Shown in pieces: positions 44,404-58,711 of a stretch of 64,000 bases of DNA. Under the pieces are notes generated by a model. It was not told the DNA's origin, made no database searches, and saw only the letters and a program-made list of their open reading frames with translations. Source of the DNA: Pseudacidovorax sp. (GTDB lineage: Bacteria > Pseudomonadota > Gammaproteobacteria > Burkholderiales > Burkholderiaceae_C); NCBI RefSeq assembly GCF_017991995.1, contig NZ_JAGOPN010000024.1, positions 1 through 64,000 on the forward strand, written 5' to 3'. The translations under genes were made by a program, and so were the position numbers. Position 1 is the first letter of the stretch. Every line of letters begins with the position of its first letter.

Positions 44404-44433
44404 TGGGAGGCTTTCTGGGAGGGGCCGGGGGTG

Positions 44434-45159
44434 TCAGGGCAGGAGGTAGGCCTGCAGCTTCCGGCTCAGTACCTGGGCGGCATCGTCCCAGGCCACGGGG
44501 ACGCCGATTGTAGAAAGGTCGACCGTGCGCAGCCCTGCGTAGCCGCAAGGGTTGATGCGCGAATAGGGTTCCAGGTCCATGGCCACGTTGAGCGCCACGC
44601 CGTGGTAGGTGCAGTGTCGGCTGACCTTGAGGCCCAGCGCGGCGATCTTGCCCAGGCCGCGGAAGGGGTCACCGCCGGGCATGGGGCCGGTCAGCGCCGC
44701 GTGCGAGAAAGGGTCGTCCAGCCGCACGTAGATGCCCGGTGCCGTGGGCACGCGGTGGCCGGTCACGCCGAAGTGGGCCAGCGTGGCGATCACCGACTCC
44801 TCGATGCGGTAGACGTATTCCTTGATGAAGTAGCCGGCGCGCTTCAGGTCCAGCAGCGGATAGGCCACCACCTGGCCCGGGCCGTGGTAGGTGACCTGGC
44901 CGCCGCGGTCGGTCTGGATGACGGGAATGTCGCCCGGCAGCAGCAGGTGGTCCTGCCGGCCGGCCAGGCCCTGCGTGAAGACCGGGTCGTGTTCGCACAG
45001 CCAGAGACGGTCGGGCGTTTCGGGCACGCGCTCGGCGGTGAAGCGCTGCATGGCGGCGAAGGTGGCGGCGTAGTCCACCCGGCCCAGCCACTCGGGCGTG
45101 GGCGGAGGCGGGCGGATGGCTTCTGCCGCGGCCGGGGCTTCGCCGTCGGCCACGCTCAC
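44434..45159 (-). CDS. lipB: Octanoyltransferase LipB
   Basis: LipB moves octanoyl groups from acyl carrier protein to lipoate-dependent enzymes. The 241 residues include [20 protein letters not shown], the Lys-containing [10 protein letters not shown] and the catalytic Cys in [16 protein letters not shown] 45159, overlapping the ybeD stop (GTGA), is the most likely start; a second GTG lies six bases on, and the longer open frame upstream runs through ybeD. It is followed by lipA. Confidence 0.95.
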   Translation of the reverse strand: MSVADGEAPAAAEAIRPPPPTPEWLGRVDYAATFAAMQRFTAERVPETPDRLWLCEHDPVFTQGLAGRQDHLLLPGDIPVIQTDRGGQVTYHGPGQVVAYPLLDLKRAGYFIKEYVYRIEESVIATLAHFGVTGHRVPTAPGIYVRLDDPFSHAALTGPMPGGDPFRGLGKIAALGLKVSRHCTYHGVALNVAMDLEPYSRINPCGYAGLRTVDLSTIGVPVAWDDAAQVLSRKLQAYLLP

Positions 45160-45455
45160 AGCACGACCTTGACCATCGGGTGCGAGGACAGCGTGCGGTA
45201 GAGCTCGTCCAGCTGCTCGCGGCTGGTGGCGGTGATGGTGATGGTCACGCCCAGGTAGTTGCCGGCGCGGCTGTCGCGCAGCTCGATGGTGCCGGCGTCG
45301 AACTCGGGGTCGAACTGCCTGGCGATGTGCGTCACGGCGCCGACGAAGCCGTCCACCTTCGCACCCATCACCTTGATGGGAAAGCGCGAGGGGTATTCGA
45401 TCAGCGAATCCTTGCGCGGGTCGGTCGAACCGGGGGTGGCGGGGGTGTCGGTCAT
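45156..45455 (-). CDS. ybeD: YbeD/DUF493 family protein
   Basis: A 99-residue cytoplasmic protein of the DUF493/YbeD family, often found beside lipB. Typical blocks are [19 protein letters not shown] and [20 protein letters not shown], ending [10 protein letters not shown]. It has an ACT-like fold in known structures and may be regulatory; no reaction is established. It overlaps the transaminase upstream and lipB downstream by four bases each. Confidence 0.9.
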   Translation of the reverse strand: MTDTPATPGSTDPRKDSLIEYPSRFPIKVMGAKVDGFVGAVTHIARQFDPEFDAGTIELRDSRAGNYLGVTITITATSREQLDELYRTLSSHPMVKVVL

Positions 45456-46327
45456 GGCTGGGGCTCCTGCTTGGCGTCCTGGTAGGCCGCATACAAGGCG
45501 TGGTAGATGGGGCCGGGCTCGCCCTTTCCAACCGGGCGGCCGTCCAGGCGGGTCACGGGCACGATCTCTTTGGTGGCGGAGGAGATCAGCAGTTCGTCGG
45601 CCGAGAAGACTTCACCCCGCGTGATGTCGCGCAGCGCGAAGGGAATGCCGCGCGATTCGCACAGACGCTGCAGCAGGCCATAGCGGATGCCGCGCAGTAC
45701 GCGGTGGTCGGGCACCGGGCCGGCGACGGCACCGTCCTTGATCACCCAGACGTTGCTCGACGAGGCCTCGCTCAGCAGCTCGCCGCGGAACATCAGCGTC
45801 TCGGCGGCGCCGGCTTCCACGCTGATCTGGCGCGCCAACACGGCGCCCAGCAGGCTGGTGCTCTTGATGTGGGCCTTCTGCCAGCGGAATTCCTCCGCCG
45901 TGACGCAGGCCACGCCCTCGGCGCGGGCCTTGTCGGCCACGGGCTTGAGCGGATTGAGCATCACGAAGACCGTGGGGATGAGGCCCGCAGGCATCGCGTG
46001 GTCGCGGATGGCGACGCCGCGGGTGATCTGGATATAGAGCGACTGGGAGGGAGAGCGCTCCGAGGCCTCGATCAGCCGCTCCGCGATGGTGCGCCAGCCG
46101 CCGCGGTCGTGCGGATTGGGAATGCGCAGCTCGTCGAGCGAGCGCTCCAGGCGGCCCATGTGCTCGTCGAAGCAGAACAGGCGGCCCTCGTACACCGGCA
46201 CGACCTCGTAGATGCCGTCGCCGAAGATGAAGCCGCGGTCCAGAACGCTCACTTTGGCGTCGCGCAGCGGCAGGTATTCGCCATCGAGATGGCACAGGGA
46301 TTCGGGCAGGGGCGTGGCAGCAGGCAT
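45452..46327 (-). CDS. dat: D-amino acid aminotransferase, class IV
   Basis: A 291-residue PLP enzyme of the class IV fold. The active-site Lys155 sits in [16 protein letters not shown], and [16 protein letters not shown] supplies the cofactor-contacting Glu. The start region [18 protein letters not shown] resembles D-alanine aminotransferases. Such enzymes interconvert D-amino acids and 2-oxoacids and supply D-glutamate or D-alanine for the cell wall. A branched-chain transaminase activity cannot be excluded. It heads the transaminase-ybeD-lipB-lipA block. Confidence 0.88.
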   Translation of the reverse strand: MPAATPLPESLCHLDGEYLPLRDAKVSVLDRGFIFGDGIYEVVPVYEGRLFCFDEHMGRLERSLDELRIPNPHDRGGWRTIAERLIEASERSPSQSLYIQITRGVAIRDHAMPAGLIPTVFVMLNPLKPVADKARAEGVACVTAEEFRWQKAHIKSTSLLGAVLARQISVEAGAAETLMFRGELLSEASSSNVWVIKDGAVAGPVPDHRVLRGIRYGLLQRLCESRGIPFALRDITRGEVFSADELLISSATKEIVPVTRLDGRPVGKGEPGPIYHALYAAYQDAKQEPQP

Positions 46328-46383
46328 GGGTCGATTATCGAAGGCGCACCACTCTGGGCTGGCCTCTACGTGTTTTTGCTACC

Positions 46384-46389
46384 TATAAT
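46384..46389 (+). promoter_or_regulatory. -10 box (TATAAT) of the ATP synthase operon
   Basis: A perfect TATAAT in CCTATAATG lies 56 bases before the atpI start, in the region divergent from the transaminase gene. The -35 region at the expected distance is weak (no TTGACA-like match). Transcription would begin near 46396. Confidence 0.6.
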
Positions 46390-46444
46390 GAGTGGCTTTG
46401 TAGATTTCTCCACTTGACCGTTTGGACCGACGGCTGCCATTCGA

Positions 46445-46933
46445 ATGACAACCAAGGCCCCGATCCGCACGGTCGACACCGAGCTTGCAGAAGCTGACGA
46501 AGACAGCTTCACCCCGCTGACTGCCGAAGAGGCCCAGCGGCTTCGCGAGCGCCATCCCGAACTCTCCCCCTGGTGGGTGGTCGGGGCCCAGATCGCCTCG
46601 GGGTTGATCGTGGCAGCGGTGGCCTGGGGCTGGACGCAGCGGCCGGTGGCGGCGGTGTCCGCGTTCTACGGAGCCATGGCGGTCGCTGTGCCCGCTGCGC
46701 TGTTCGCCCGTGCCATGGGTCGCATGCGTGGTGGCGTGTCGCAATCGGCTGCCATGCTGGGTTTTATGGTGTGGGAACTGATCAAGATCGCGCTGACCGT
46801 GGCTCTGCTGGCCGCGGCACCGTGGCTGATCGAGGGAATTCACTGGCTGGCTCTGCTGGCCGGCGCGGTGGTCGCGCTCAAGATGTACTGGCTCGCGCTG
46901 GTCATGCGGCCCCGCAAACCGAACCGTATTTGA
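46445..46933 (+). CDS. atpI: ATP synthase protein I
   Basis: AtpI assists c-ring assembly. The 162 residues have a polar N-terminus of about 40 residues and about four hydrophobic segments (IASGLIVAAVAWGW, AVSAFYGAMAVAVPAALFAR, LGFMVWELIKIALTVALL, LALLAGAVVALKMYWLALV), the last ending in a basic tail. The first gene of the operon is normally atpI. Sequence conservation is low in this family, but length, topology and position all agree. Confidence 0.88.
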   Translation: MTTKAPIRTVDTELAEADEDSFTPLTAEEAQRLRERHPELSPWWVVGAQIASGLIVAAVAWGWTQRPVAAVSAFYGAMAVAVPAALFARAMGRMRGGVSQSAAMLGFMVWELIKIALTVALLAAAPWLIEGIHWLALLAGAVVALKMYWLALVMRPRKPNRI

Positions 46934-46959
46934 CTGTTTAAGAGAAAAGACGCTGAAAG

Positions 46960-47838
46960 ATGGCCGCCGAAGGACACGCCCCGACCGCGAGTGAGTACAT
47001 CGTCCACCACCTGCAGCACTGGCAGGTGGACTGGAGCCTCAAGCCCGTGGTCCAGAAGGCCATCGTGGACTTCGGTGTCATCAACCTCGACTCCGTTCTC
47101 TATGCGCTGGTGATCGGCGCGCTCGGCTGCTTCGTGCTGTGGCTCGCCGCACGCAAGGCCACGGCCGGCGTGCCCGGCCGCTTCCAGGCGGCCGTCGAGA
47201 TGCTGGTCGAGATGGTCGACAACCAGGCCAAGGCCAACATCCACAACGCCAAGAGCCGCAAGTTCATCGCCCCGCTGGCGCTGACCGTGTTCGTGTGGAT
47301 CTTCCTGCTCAACGCCATGGACATGCTGCCGGTCGACCTGCTGCCGGCGATCTGGTCCAAGGCCTACGCGGCCCTGGGCCACGACCCGCACCATGCCTAC
47401 ATGCGCGTGGTGCCCACCGCCGACCTGTCCACCACGCTGGGCCTGTCGACCTCGGTGCTGCTGCTGTGCCTGATCTACAGCATCAAGATCAAGGGCCTGG
47501 GCGGCTGGGGCCATGAGCTCATCTCTGCCCCTTTCGGTGCGCACCCCCTGCTGTGGCCCATCAACCTGCTGATGCAGATCATCGAATACTTGGCCAAGAC
47601 CATCTCGCATGGCATGCGGCTGTTCGGCAACATGTATGCGGGCGAACTGGTGTTCATGCTGATCGCCCTGATGGGCGGTGCCATGGCGGCCTCGCTGTCG
47701 GGCGTGCTGCTGCCCATCGGCCACATCATTGCCGGCACCATCTGGGCGATCTTCCACATCCTGGTGATCACGCTGCAGGCCTTCATCTTCATGATGCTGA
47801 CGCTCATCTACCTGGGCCAGGCGCACGAAGCCCACTGA
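46960..47838 (+). CDS. atpB: ATP synthase F0 subunit a
   Basis: Subunit a forms the proton half-channels against the c-ring. The 292 residues have about five helices. The key Arg lies in ISHGMRLFGNMYAGELVFML, with the neighbouring conserved Asn and Glu. The gene follows atpI after 26 bases. The protein is slightly longer than E. coli subunit a (271) owing to its N-terminal and loop segments. Confidence 0.96.
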   Translation: MAAEGHAPTASEYIVHHLQHWQVDWSLKPVVQKAIVDFGVINLDSVLYALVIGALGCFVLWLAARKATAGVPGRFQAAVEMLVEMVDNQAKANIHNAKSRKFIAPLALTVFVWIFLLNAMDMLPVDLLPAIWSKAYAALGHDPHHAYMRVVPTADLSTTLGLSTSVLLLCLIYSIKIKGLGGWGHELISAPFGAHPLLWPINLLMQIIEYLAKTISHGMRLFGNMYAGELVFMLIALMGGAMAASLSGVLLPIGHIIAGTIWAIFHILVITLQAFIFMMLTLIYLGQAHEAH

Positions 47839-47907
47839 GTGGCCCTCGCGGCCCTCGTGCTCCCGCTTTTCCTCTCGTTTTTCCCCTCTCTCTTGCCTTT
47901 CATCTAA

Positions 47908-48171
<264 letters not shown>

Positions 48172-48208
48172 TCCTTTTCGTCCACACCGTCTGTAGAAAG
48201 GTGTTGTC

Positions 48209-48679
48209 GTGAGCATCAACGCAACCCTGTTCGTTCAGGCCGTCGTCTTTTTGCTGCTCGTGCTGTTCACGATGAAGTTCGTGTGGCCGCCGATCGCAAA
48301 GGCGCTGGATGAACGGGCTCAAAAGATCGCTGCGGGCCTGGCGGCCGCCGAGAAGGCCAAGGCCGAACTCGCTTCCGCCAACCAACGCGTCGAGCAGGAG
48401 CTGCAGGCTTCGCGCACCGAGACCAGCAACCGCCTGGCCGATGCCGAGCGCCGCGCCCAGCAGATCATCGAAGAGGCCAAGGCCCGCGCCACCGAGGAGG
48501 CCAACAAGATCGTGGCCGCCGCGCGCGACGAGGCCGAGCAGCAGTCCGTGCGTGCCCGTGAAGTCCTGCGCGAGCAGGTCGCCACGCTGGCCGTCAAGGG
48601 CGCCGAGCAGATCCTGCGCAAGGAAGTCGATGCCAACGTGCATGCCGACCTGCTCAATCGCCTGAAGACCGAGCTGTAA
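48209..48679 (+). CDS. atpF: ATP synthase F0 subunit b
   Basis: Subunit b is the peripheral stator stalk. The 156 residues show one N-terminal membrane helix ([19 protein letters not shown]) followed by a long, charged, Ala-rich coiled coil. Translation starts with GTG at 48209, seven bases after AAAGG; no ATG near the start fits the family. Length matches E. coli subunit b (156). Confidence 0.96.
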   Translation: MSINATLFVQAVVFLLLVLFTMKFVWPPIAKALDERAQKIAAGLAAAEKAKAELASANQRVEQELQASRTETSNRLADAERRAQQIIEEAKARATEEANKIVAAARDEAEQQSVRAREVLREQVATLAVKGAEQILRKEVDANVHADLLNRLKTEL

Positions 48680-48689
48680 GGACGAACCG

Positions 48690-49220
48690 ATGGCCGAACT
48701 CGCCACCATTGCCCGTCCTTACGCCGAGGCGCTGTACAAGGCGTCAGCCGGCAACGCGCAGGCTGCGGCCGAATGGCTTGAGCCGCTGGCCCAGGTGGCT
48801 GGCAGTGCGCAGCTGCAGCAATTCGCAGCCAGCCCCAAGGTGTCCTCGCAGCAGGTGTTCGACCTGATCGCCGGGATGGTGCCGGGCGGCCTGCCGCAAG
48901 CGGGCCAGAACTTCCTGCACGCCGTCATCGACAACGGCCGCCTGGCCGCGCTGCCGGAAGTGGCGACGCAGTACCGCGCCCTGCAGAACGCCGCCAGCGG
49001 CGCTGCCGATGCCGTGCTCTTCAGCGCCTTCCCCATCGAAGGCCCGGCTCTGGGCGAAGTCCAGGCCGCACTGGAGCGCCGCTTCGGCCGCAAGCTGACC
49101 ACCCGCGTGGAGCTGGATCCGTCGCTCATCGGCGGCATCCGCGCCGTGGTCGGCGACGAAGTGCTCGACACCTCGGTCAAGGCCCGTCTCGAACAAATGA
49201 AGGCGGCGCTCACCGCCTGA
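48690..49220 (+). CDS. atpH: ATP synthase F1 subunit delta
   Basis: Delta links the stator to the alpha subunits. The 176 residues begin [15 protein letters not shown] and end with [20 protein letters not shown], both characteristic of the family. The gene follows atpF by ten bases. Nothing unusual in length (E. coli 177). Confidence 0.96.
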   Translation: MAELATIARPYAEALYKASAGNAQAAAEWLEPLAQVAGSAQLQQFAASPKVSSQQVFDLIAGMVPGGLPQAGQNFLHAVIDNGRLAALPEVATQYRALQNAASGAADAVLFSAFPIEGPALGEVQAALERRFGRKLTTRVELDPSLIGGIRAVVGDEVLDTSVKARLEQMKAALTA

Positions 49221-49270
49221 CCCGGCTGGTGGCGCGCGTCCTTACACCCGATTGAAAGAAGGAAAGAGTC

Positions 49271-50824
<1,554 letters not shown>

Positions 50825-50844
50825 TCCGAGAGGCATAGAGCGCT

Positions 50845-53188
<2,344 letters not shown>

Positions 53189-53202
53189 TCGGCGCATCAC
53201 CC

Positions 53203-53622
53203 ATGGCAAACACCATTCACGTCGACGTCGTCAGCGCCGAGGAGTCCATCTTCTCGGGCGAGGCGAAGTTCGTCGCGCTGCCCGGCGAAGCCGGTGAGCT
53301 CGGCATCTTCCCGCGCCACACGCCGCTGATCACGCGCATCCGTCCCGGTGCCGTGCGCATCGAGACGGCAGACGGTGGCGAGGAGTTCGTGTTCGTGGCC
53401 GGTGGCATCCTCGAAGTGCAGCCCGACTGCGTCACCGTGCTGTCCGACACCGCCATCCGCGGCAAGGACCTGGACGACGAGAAGGCCGCCGCCGCCAAGA
53501 GCGCCGCCGAGGAAGCCCTCAAGAACGCCAAGAGCGAGATCGACATCGCCATGGCCCAGTCCGAGCTGGCCGTGATGGCCGCCCAGCTGGCCGCGCTGCG
53601 CAAGTACCGCCAGAAGAAGTGA
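53203..53622 (+). CDS. atpC: ATP synthase F1 subunit epsilon
   Basis: Epsilon regulates F1 rotation and couples gamma to the c-ring. The 139 residues start [19 protein letters not shown], contain [17 protein letters not shown] (beta-sandwich part), and end with the two-helix C-terminal domain rich in Ala, Lys and Glu. ATG 53203 has no strong ribosome site. The gene ends the operon; a hairpin terminator follows. Confidence 0.96.
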   Translation: MANTIHVDVVSAEESIFSGEAKFVALPGEAGELGIFPRHTPLITRIRPGAVRIETADGGEEFVFVAGGILEVQPDCVTVLSDTAIRGKDLDDEKAAAAKSAAEEALKNAKSEIDIAMAQSELAVMAAQLAALRKYRQKK

Positions 53623-53660
53623 GGGCCCTGCGGCACCACGCCGCGCTCTTGCCTCCACAG

Positions 53661-53695
53661 AAAAGCCAGTCAGTTCGCTGACTGGCTTTTTTCTT
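53661..53695 (+). terminator. Rho-independent terminator of the ATP synthase operon, UUCG loop
   Basis: AAAAGCCAGTCAG (53661-53673) and CTGACTGGCTTTT (53678-53690) form a perfect 13-bp stem around a TTCG tetraloop, which is exceptionally stable as RNA, followed by a T-tract. It lies 38 bases after the atpC stop. Confidence 0.95.
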
Positions 53696-53737
53696 TGTGC
53701 TCGCCGCAGGAGGGGATCAAAGGGAATGACAAAACCG

Positions 53738-53796
53738 CTTCGGCCTTTTTATGGCCGAAGTTCGGTCTTGTCCGTGCAAAGTCGACCGCCTAGCAT
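53738..53796 (+). promoter_or_regulatory. Promoter and likely operator of the ROK regulator operon
   Basis: CTTCGGCC (53738-53745) and GGCCGAAG (53753-53760) form a perfect inverted repeat around TTTTTAT. It is followed by TTGTCC (53768-53773) and TAGCAT (53791-53796), separated by exactly 17 bases, a good sigma70-type promoter. Because the repeat lies just upstream of the -35 box, it may be an operator for the ROK regulator encoded downstream; motif evidence only. Confidence 0.6.
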
Positions 53797-53853
53797 CCGT
53801 GCCGCTGCTACATCCCTTCACGGATGGCCGCAAGAACACGGAGACAACGCCGA

Positions 53854-55056
53854 ATGGCGCCCTGGAACGGCCTTTCTGCTGCTGAGCTGGATCTGCTGTC
53901 GACCCTTTTCTGGTCGGCCGGCGGCTCGCGTCACGGCATGGCCGATCGCCTGGGCTTCTCCCGCAGCCGGGCCAACGCGCTGATCGCAGGCCTGATCGAG
54001 CAGGGGCTGCTGGCCGAGGCCGGCCCGCGCGCTTCCACTGGCGGACGCCGGCCTGAGCAACTGCAGCTGCACGCAGAGCTGGGCGTTCTGCTGGCTGTGG
54101 ACATCGGCGCCACCAGCCTGGATGTCGCCGTGATGCAGCCCGACCTCACGGTGCTCGCCCGGCATGCCGAGGCCATCGACGTGCGCGAGGGCCCGGGCGT
54201 GGTGCTGGCCCGCGTGCGCCAGCGACTGCGCGAACTGCTGCAGGCCCGCGGCATTCCAGCTCGTCGCGTGCTGGGCATCGGCATGGGCGTGCCGGGACCG
54301 GTCAACTTCGAGGCCGGCCAGCTCGTCAATCCGCCGCTGATGCCGGGCTGGGACAGCTTCTCCATCCGCGATTACCTGCGCGAGGACTATGCGGCGCCGG
54401 TCTTCGTGGACAACGACGTCAACCTGATGGCGCTGGGCGAGCTGTGGCGGCTGCAGCGCGGGCTGTCGAACTTTTTGGTGATCAAGGTGGGCACGGGCAT
54501 CGGCTGCGGCATCGTGTGCCATGGCGAGGTCTACCGCGGCGCCGCCGGCTCGGCCGGCGACGTGGGCCACATCTGCGTGGACCAGCAAGGGCCGCGCTGC
54601 CACTGCGGCAACGTCGGCTGCGTCGAGGCGATGGCGGCCGGCCCGGCCATCGTGCGCATGGCGCAGGCGGCGGCGGAGCGGGGCGAATCACCGGCGCTCG
54701 CAGCGGTGCTGCGCACCCAGGGCCGCATCGAAGCCATCGACGTGGGCCACGCCAGCCGCGCGGGCGACGTCGCGGCCAACGCCATCATCCAGCGCGCCGG
54801 CAGCCTGATTGGGCAGATGCTGGCCTCGGTGGTGAACTTCTTCAATCCCTCGCATGTGTTCATCGGCGGCGGCATCACGCAGATCGGCCCGCTGTTCCTG
54901 GCGGCCGTGCGGCAGAGCGTCTACCAACGCTCGCTGGCGCTGTCGACGCGGCACCTTGAGATCCAGTACACGCCGCTGGGCACCGACGCGGGCGTGACCG
55001 GTGCCGGCGTGCTGGCCATGCACGAGACGCTGCGCGCCCGCGGCGTTGCACCTTGA
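53854..55056 (+). CDS. ROK-family transcriptional regulator
   Basis: A 400-residue repressor of the NagC/XylR type. A helix-turn-helix lies near the start (GMADRLGFSRSRANALIAGL), followed by a sugar-kinase-like domain with the ATP-region VLLAVDIGATSLDVAVM, VFVDNDVNLMALGE and the zinc-binding GHICVDQQGPRCHCGNVGC, consistent with the ROK signature. ATG 53854, after CGGAG, is preferred to an in-frame ATG 30 bases upstream. It is the first gene of a sugar-uptake operon and probably its repressor. Confidence 0.92.
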   Translation: MAPWNGLSAAELDLLSTLFWSAGGSRHGMADRLGFSRSRANALIAGLIEQGLLAEAGPRASTGGRRPEQLQLHAELGVLLAVDIGATSLDVAVMQPDLTVLARHAEAIDVREGPGVVLARVRQRLRELLQARGIPARRVLGIGMGVPGPVNFEAGQLVNPPLMPGWDSFSIRDYLREDYAAPVFVDNDVNLMALGELWRLQRGLSNFLVIKVGTGIGCGIVCHGEVYRGAAGSAGDVGHICVDQQGPRCHCGNVGCVEAMAAGPAIVRMAQAAAERGESPALAAVLRTQGRIEAIDVGHASRAGDVAANAIIQRAGSLIGQMLASVVNFFNPSHVFIGGGITQIGPLFLAAVRQSVYQRSLALSTRHLEIQYTPLGTDAGVTGAGVLAMHETLRARGVAP

Positions 55057-55069
55057 GCCGGAGCCCGCG

Positions 55070-56602
55070 ATGACGGCCATGACCACCCCCTCCACGGCAG
55101 CGACGTCCGGCGTCGCCGTCGAGTTCGACGGCATCATCAAGGCCTTCGGTCCGGTTCAGGTGCTGCATGGCGTGAGCTTCGCGCTGCCGCCGGGCCGGGT
55201 GGTCGGCCTGCTGGGCGAGAACGGCGCCGGCAAGTCCACGCTGATGAAGATCCTGGCCGGTTATGAGAGCCCGAGCGGCGGCGTGCTGCGCATCAACGGC
55301 CAGCCGCAGACCTTCCGCAGCTCGCGCGACGCGGAAGCGCTGGGCATCGTGCTGATCCACCAGGAATTCAACCTGGCGGAGGACCTGAGCGTGGCCGACA
55401 ACATCTTCCTGGGCCATGAAAAGAAGAAGGGGCTGTTCCTCGACGAACGGGCCATGCAGGCCGAGGCCGCCGCGGCGCTGGCCCAGGTCGGGCTGCAGGT
55501 CGATCCGGCCGCCAAGGTGCGGCGCCTGATCGTGGCGGAGAAGCAGCTGGTCGAGATCGCCAAGGCCATCGCACGCCGTGCCCGGCTGCTGATCATGGAC
55601 GAGCCCACGGCCACGCTCACGCCGGGCGAGACGGAGCGCCTGTTCCGCCTCATCGCGCAGTTGCGGGCCGACGGCGTGACCATCGTCTACATCTCGCACA
55701 AGCTGGACGAGGTGGAGCGCGTGACCGACGAGGTCGTCGTTATGCGCGACGGCCGCTTCGTCACGCGCGCGGCCACGGCCGAGGTCACGCGTCACCAGAT
55801 GGCCAACCTGATGGTTGGCCGCGAGATCGCGGACCTCTATCCGCCGCGCGAGCCGGTACCCGCCGGCCGCGAACCCGCGCTGCGCGTGCAGGGCTTCGAC
55901 GTGCCCGGCTGGGCGCATCAGGCGAGCTTCGAGGTGCGGCCGGGCGAGATCCTGGGCTTCGCCGGGCTGGTCGGCGCCGGCCGCACCGAGCTCTTCGAAG
56001 GCCTGCTGGGCCTGCGCCCGGGGCGCGGCCAGGTCGAACTGGCAGGCCGCGCGGTGCAGCTGCGCTCGCCGCGCGATGCCGCCCGCCACGGCCTCACCTA
56101 CCTCAGCGAAGACCGCAAGGGCAAGGGGCTGCACGTGGCCTTCGGCCTGCGGCAGAACCTCACGCTGATGGCGCTGGAGCAATACGCGCGGCCCTGGCTG
56201 CGGCCCGACGCCGAGCGCGCCGCGCTCGACACCGCCGTGAAGGACTACGGCATCCGCACCGGCTCGCTGGACGTGCGCGCCTCGTCGCTCTCCGGCGGCA
56301 ACCAGCAGAAGCTGGCCCTGGCCAAGGTGCTGCAGCCGCATCCGAAGGTGGTGGTGCTCGACGAGCCCACGCGCGGCGTGGACGTGGGCGCCAAGCGCGA
56401 CATCTACTTCCTCGTGCAGCGCCTGGCGCGCGAGGGCCTGGCCGTCATCGTCATCTCGTCGGAGCTGATGGAACTCATCGGCCTGGCGCACCGCGTGGCC
56501 GTCATGCGCGCGGGCCGCATCGTCGCCACGCTGCCGGCCGACGGCCTCACCGAAGAACAGCTCATCGCCCATGCCACGGGAACAGCCCATGTCGACGCCT
56601 GA
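55070..56602 (+). CDS. Sugar ABC transporter ATP-binding protein, RbsA/MglA type
   Basis: A 510-residue double-domain ATPase. The first half has Walker [17 protein letters not shown] and Walker [17 protein letters not shown]; the second half has a degenerate Walker A ([11 protein letters not shown]) and a clear signature [15 protein letters not shown] with Walker [13 protein letters not shown]. This asymmetry is normal for the carbohydrate-uptake CUT2 group (ribose, galactose, xylose, inositol). The start follows CGGAG. It overlaps the permease gene downstream by 14 bases. Confidence 0.94.
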   Translation: MTAMTTPSTAATSGVAVEFDGIIKAFGPVQVLHGVSFALPPGRVVGLLGENGAGKSTLMKILAGYESPSGGVLRINGQPQTFRSSRDAEALGIVLIHQEFNLAEDLSVADNIFLGHEKKKGLFLDERAMQAEAAAALAQVGLQVDPAAKVRRLIVAEKQLVEIAKAIARRARLLIMDEPTATLTPGETERLFRLIAQLRADGVTIVYISHKLDEVERVTDEVVVMRDGRFVTRAATAEVTRHQMANLMVGREIADLYPPREPVPAGREPALRVQGFDVPGWAHQASFEVRPGEILGFAGLVGAGRTELFEGLLGLRPGRGQVELAGRAVQLRSPRDAARHGLTYLSEDRKGKGLHVAFGLRQNLTLMALEQYARPWLRPDAERAALDTAVKDYGIRTGSLDVRASSLSGGNQQKLALAKVLQPHPKVVVLDEPTRGVDVGAKRDIYFLVQRLAREGLAVIVISSELMELIGLAHRVAVMRAGRIVATLPADGLTEEQLIAHATGTAHVDA

Positions 56603-57617
56603 CACCCCTTCATCCACCGCCGCGGTCGAAGGCGCACAGCACCGCGCCGCCGCCAGGCCGGGCTGGGCTGAACGCCTCCACGGCTTCGGTCCGGTGATCG
56701 GCCTGGCGCTGCTGTGCATCGCCGGGGCCGCGCTCAACAGCGACTTCGCCACCGTGGACAACGCCATGAACGTGCTCACGCGCACGGCCTTCATCGGCAT
56801 CATCGCGGTGGGCATGTGCTTCGTGATCATCTCGGGGGGCATCGATCTCTCGGTGGGTTCGATGGCGGCGCTGATCGCCGGCAGCGTGATCATGTTCATC
56901 AACTGGGCCGGCCCGGCCACCGGCTCGCCGCTGCTGGCGGTGGTGCTCGGCGCCGCGCTCGCGGTGCTGCTGGGCGCGATGTTCGGCCTGGCGCACGGGC
57001 TGCTCATCACCAAGGGACGCATCGAGCCCTTCATCGTCACCCTGGGCACGCTGGGCATCTTCCGCGCCTACCTCACCTACTTCGCCGACGGCGGCGCGCT
57101 CACGCTCGACAACGACCTCTCGGACCTGTACGCGCCGGTCTACTACGCGAGCCTGCTGGGCATTCCGGTGCCGGTGTGGGTGTTCGTGGCGGTGGCGCTT
57201 GTCGGCGGCGTGATCCTCAACCGCACGGCCTATGGCCGCTACGTGCAGGCCATCGGCTCCAACGAGCAGGTGGCGCGCTATGCGGCAGTGGACGTGGACC
57301 GCGTGAAGATCCTCACCTACATGCTGCTGGGCGTGTGCGTGGGCATCGCCACGCTGCTGTACGTGCCCCGGCTGGGCTCGGCCTCGCCGACCACCGGGCT
57401 GCTGTGGGAGCTGGAGGCCATCGCTGCCGTGATCGTCGGTGGCACCGCGCTCAAGGGCGGTGCGGGCAGCATCGCCGGCACGGTGGTGGGCGCCATCCTG
57501 CTCTCGGTCATCAGCAACATCCTCAACCTCACCAGCATCATCAGCGTGTACCTCAACGCGGCGGTGCAGGGCTTCGTGATCATCGTGGTGGCCTTCCTGC
57601 AGCGAGGCCGCCGGTGA
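56589..57617 (+). CDS. Sugar ABC transporter permease, RbsC type
   Basis: A 342-residue membrane permease of the CUT2 group with about eight hydrophobic helices. Typical blocks are [24 protein letters not shown] ([19 protein letters not shown]), [19 protein letters not shown] and [23 protein letters not shown] 56589 gives a short cytoplasmic N-terminus. It overlaps the ATPase gene and is followed by a 118-base gap containing a REP-like stem-loop before the binding-protein gene. Confidence 0.93.
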   Translation: MSTPDTPSSTAAVEGAQHRAAARPGWAERLHGFGPVIGLALLCIAGAALNSDFATVDNAMNVLTRTAFIGIIAVGMCFVIISGGIDLSVGSMAALIAGSVIMFINWAGPATGSPLLAVVLGAALAVLLGAMFGLAHGLLITKGRIEPFIVTLGTLGIFRAYLTYFADGGALTLDNDLSDLYAPVYYASLLGIPVPVWVFVAVALVGGVILNRTAYGRYVQAIGSNEQVARYAAVDVDRVKILTYMLLGVCVGIATLLYVPRLGSASPTTGLLWELEAIAAVIVGGTALKGGAGSIAGTVVGAILLSVISNILNLTSIISVYLNAAVQGFVIIVVAFLQRGRR

Positions 57618-57631
57618 CCGTCGACCCCCGA

Positions 57632-57671
57632 CCGTTCGCCCAGCCTGTCGAAGCCGCGCTCCGGCGCTTCG
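57632..57671. repeat. REP-like stem-loop between permease and binding-protein genes
   Basis: The core CGTTCGCCCAGCCTGTCGAAG matches the dispersed repeat copied at 16745-16778 in all but a few positions. It is followed by CGAAGC...GCTTCG, an inverted repeat with an 11-base loop. In other transport operons such elements stabilise the upstream mRNA or lower downstream expression. Here it lies in the only sizeable gap of the operon. Confidence 0.5.
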
Positions 57672-57735
57672 GCACGCCAGGCGACAACAGATCTTCCGTG
57701 CCAGTGACCTTCCATCCAACCCAGGAGACAACCCC

Positions 57736-58698
57736 ATGACCTTCATCACCCGCCGCCTCGCGCTCACCGCCGTGGCTGCCGCCGCCTTCGCCGGGGGCCC
57801 CGCGCTGGCTGCCGAGAAAGTGAACCTCGGCGTGTCCATCCCGGCCGCCACTCACAGCTTCATGGGCGGCATCAACTACTGGGCCAACCAGGCCAAGAAG
57901 GACCTGGAGAAGCAGTACAAGGACCTGAAGATCACCATCAAGACGGCTGCCAACGCGCCCGAGCAGGCCAACCAGCTGCAGGACCTGAGCACCGTCACCA
58001 AGATCAACGCGCTGGTCGTCTTCCCCTTCGAGTCAGCCGCGCTGACCAAGCCGGTGGCGCAGGTCAAGGCCAAGGGCGCCTACGTCACGGTGGTGGACCG
58101 CGGCCTCACGGACACCAGCGCGCAGGACGCCTACGTGGCCGGCGACAACACCGCCTTCGGCAAGATCCCCGCCGAGTACATCGCCAAGAAGCTGAACGGC
58201 AAGGGCAACGTGGTGGCGCTGCGCGGCATCGCGACCACGCTGGACAACGAGCGCATGGACGCCTTCAACGCGGTGCTCAAGAACTACCCGGACATCAAGC
58301 TGCTGGACGCCAAGTACGCCAACTGGAACCGCGACGATGCCTTCAAGGTGACGCAGGACTACCTGACGCGCTTCAAGGAGATCGACGCCATCTGGGCGGC
58401 CGACGACGACATGGCCGTGGGCGTGCTCAAGGCCATCGAGCAGGCCAAGCGCACCGACATCAAGATCGTCTTCGGCGGCGCCGGGGCCAAGGGCATGGTC
58501 AAGACCATCCTCGACAACAAGGACCCGCGCATCCAGGCCGACGTGAGCTACTCGCCCAAGTTCATCTACGACGCGATCAAGCTCACGGCCGAGGCGCGCC
58601 TGAAGGGCGAGAAGCTGCCGGCGACGACCATCATCCCGTCGGTGCTGATCACCAAGGACAACGCGAAAGATTTCTACCACCCCGACTCCCCGTTCTGA
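57736..58698 (+). CDS. Sugar ABC transporter substrate-binding protein, RbsB type
   Basis: A 320-residue periplasmic binding protein (Peripla_BP_4 type) with a signal peptide (cleavage near ALAA, residue 25). Typical segments are [20 protein letters not shown] and the ligand-contact regions [10 protein letters not shown] and [17 protein letters not shown]. It starts behind AGGAGAC. It follows the permease gene after the REP-like element and completes a CUT2 importer. The ligand is probably a monosaccharide or polyol. Confidence 0.92.
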   Translation: MTFITRRLALTAVAAAAFAGGPALAAEKVNLGVSIPAATHSFMGGINYWANQAKKDLEKQYKDLKITIKTAANAPEQANQLQDLSTVTKINALVVFPFESAALTKPVAQVKAKGAYVTVVDRGLTDTSAQDAYVAGDNTAFGKIPAEYIAKKLNGKGNVVALRGIATTLDNERMDAFNAVLKNYPDIKLLDAKYANWNRDDAFKVTQDYLTRFKEIDAIWAADDDMAVGVLKAIEQAKRTDIKIVFGGAGAKGMVKTILDNKDPRIQADVSYSPKFIYDAIKLTAEARLKGEKLPATTIIPSVLITKDNAKDFYHPDSPF

Positions 58699-58711
58699 GG
58701 AAGGACGGTCC

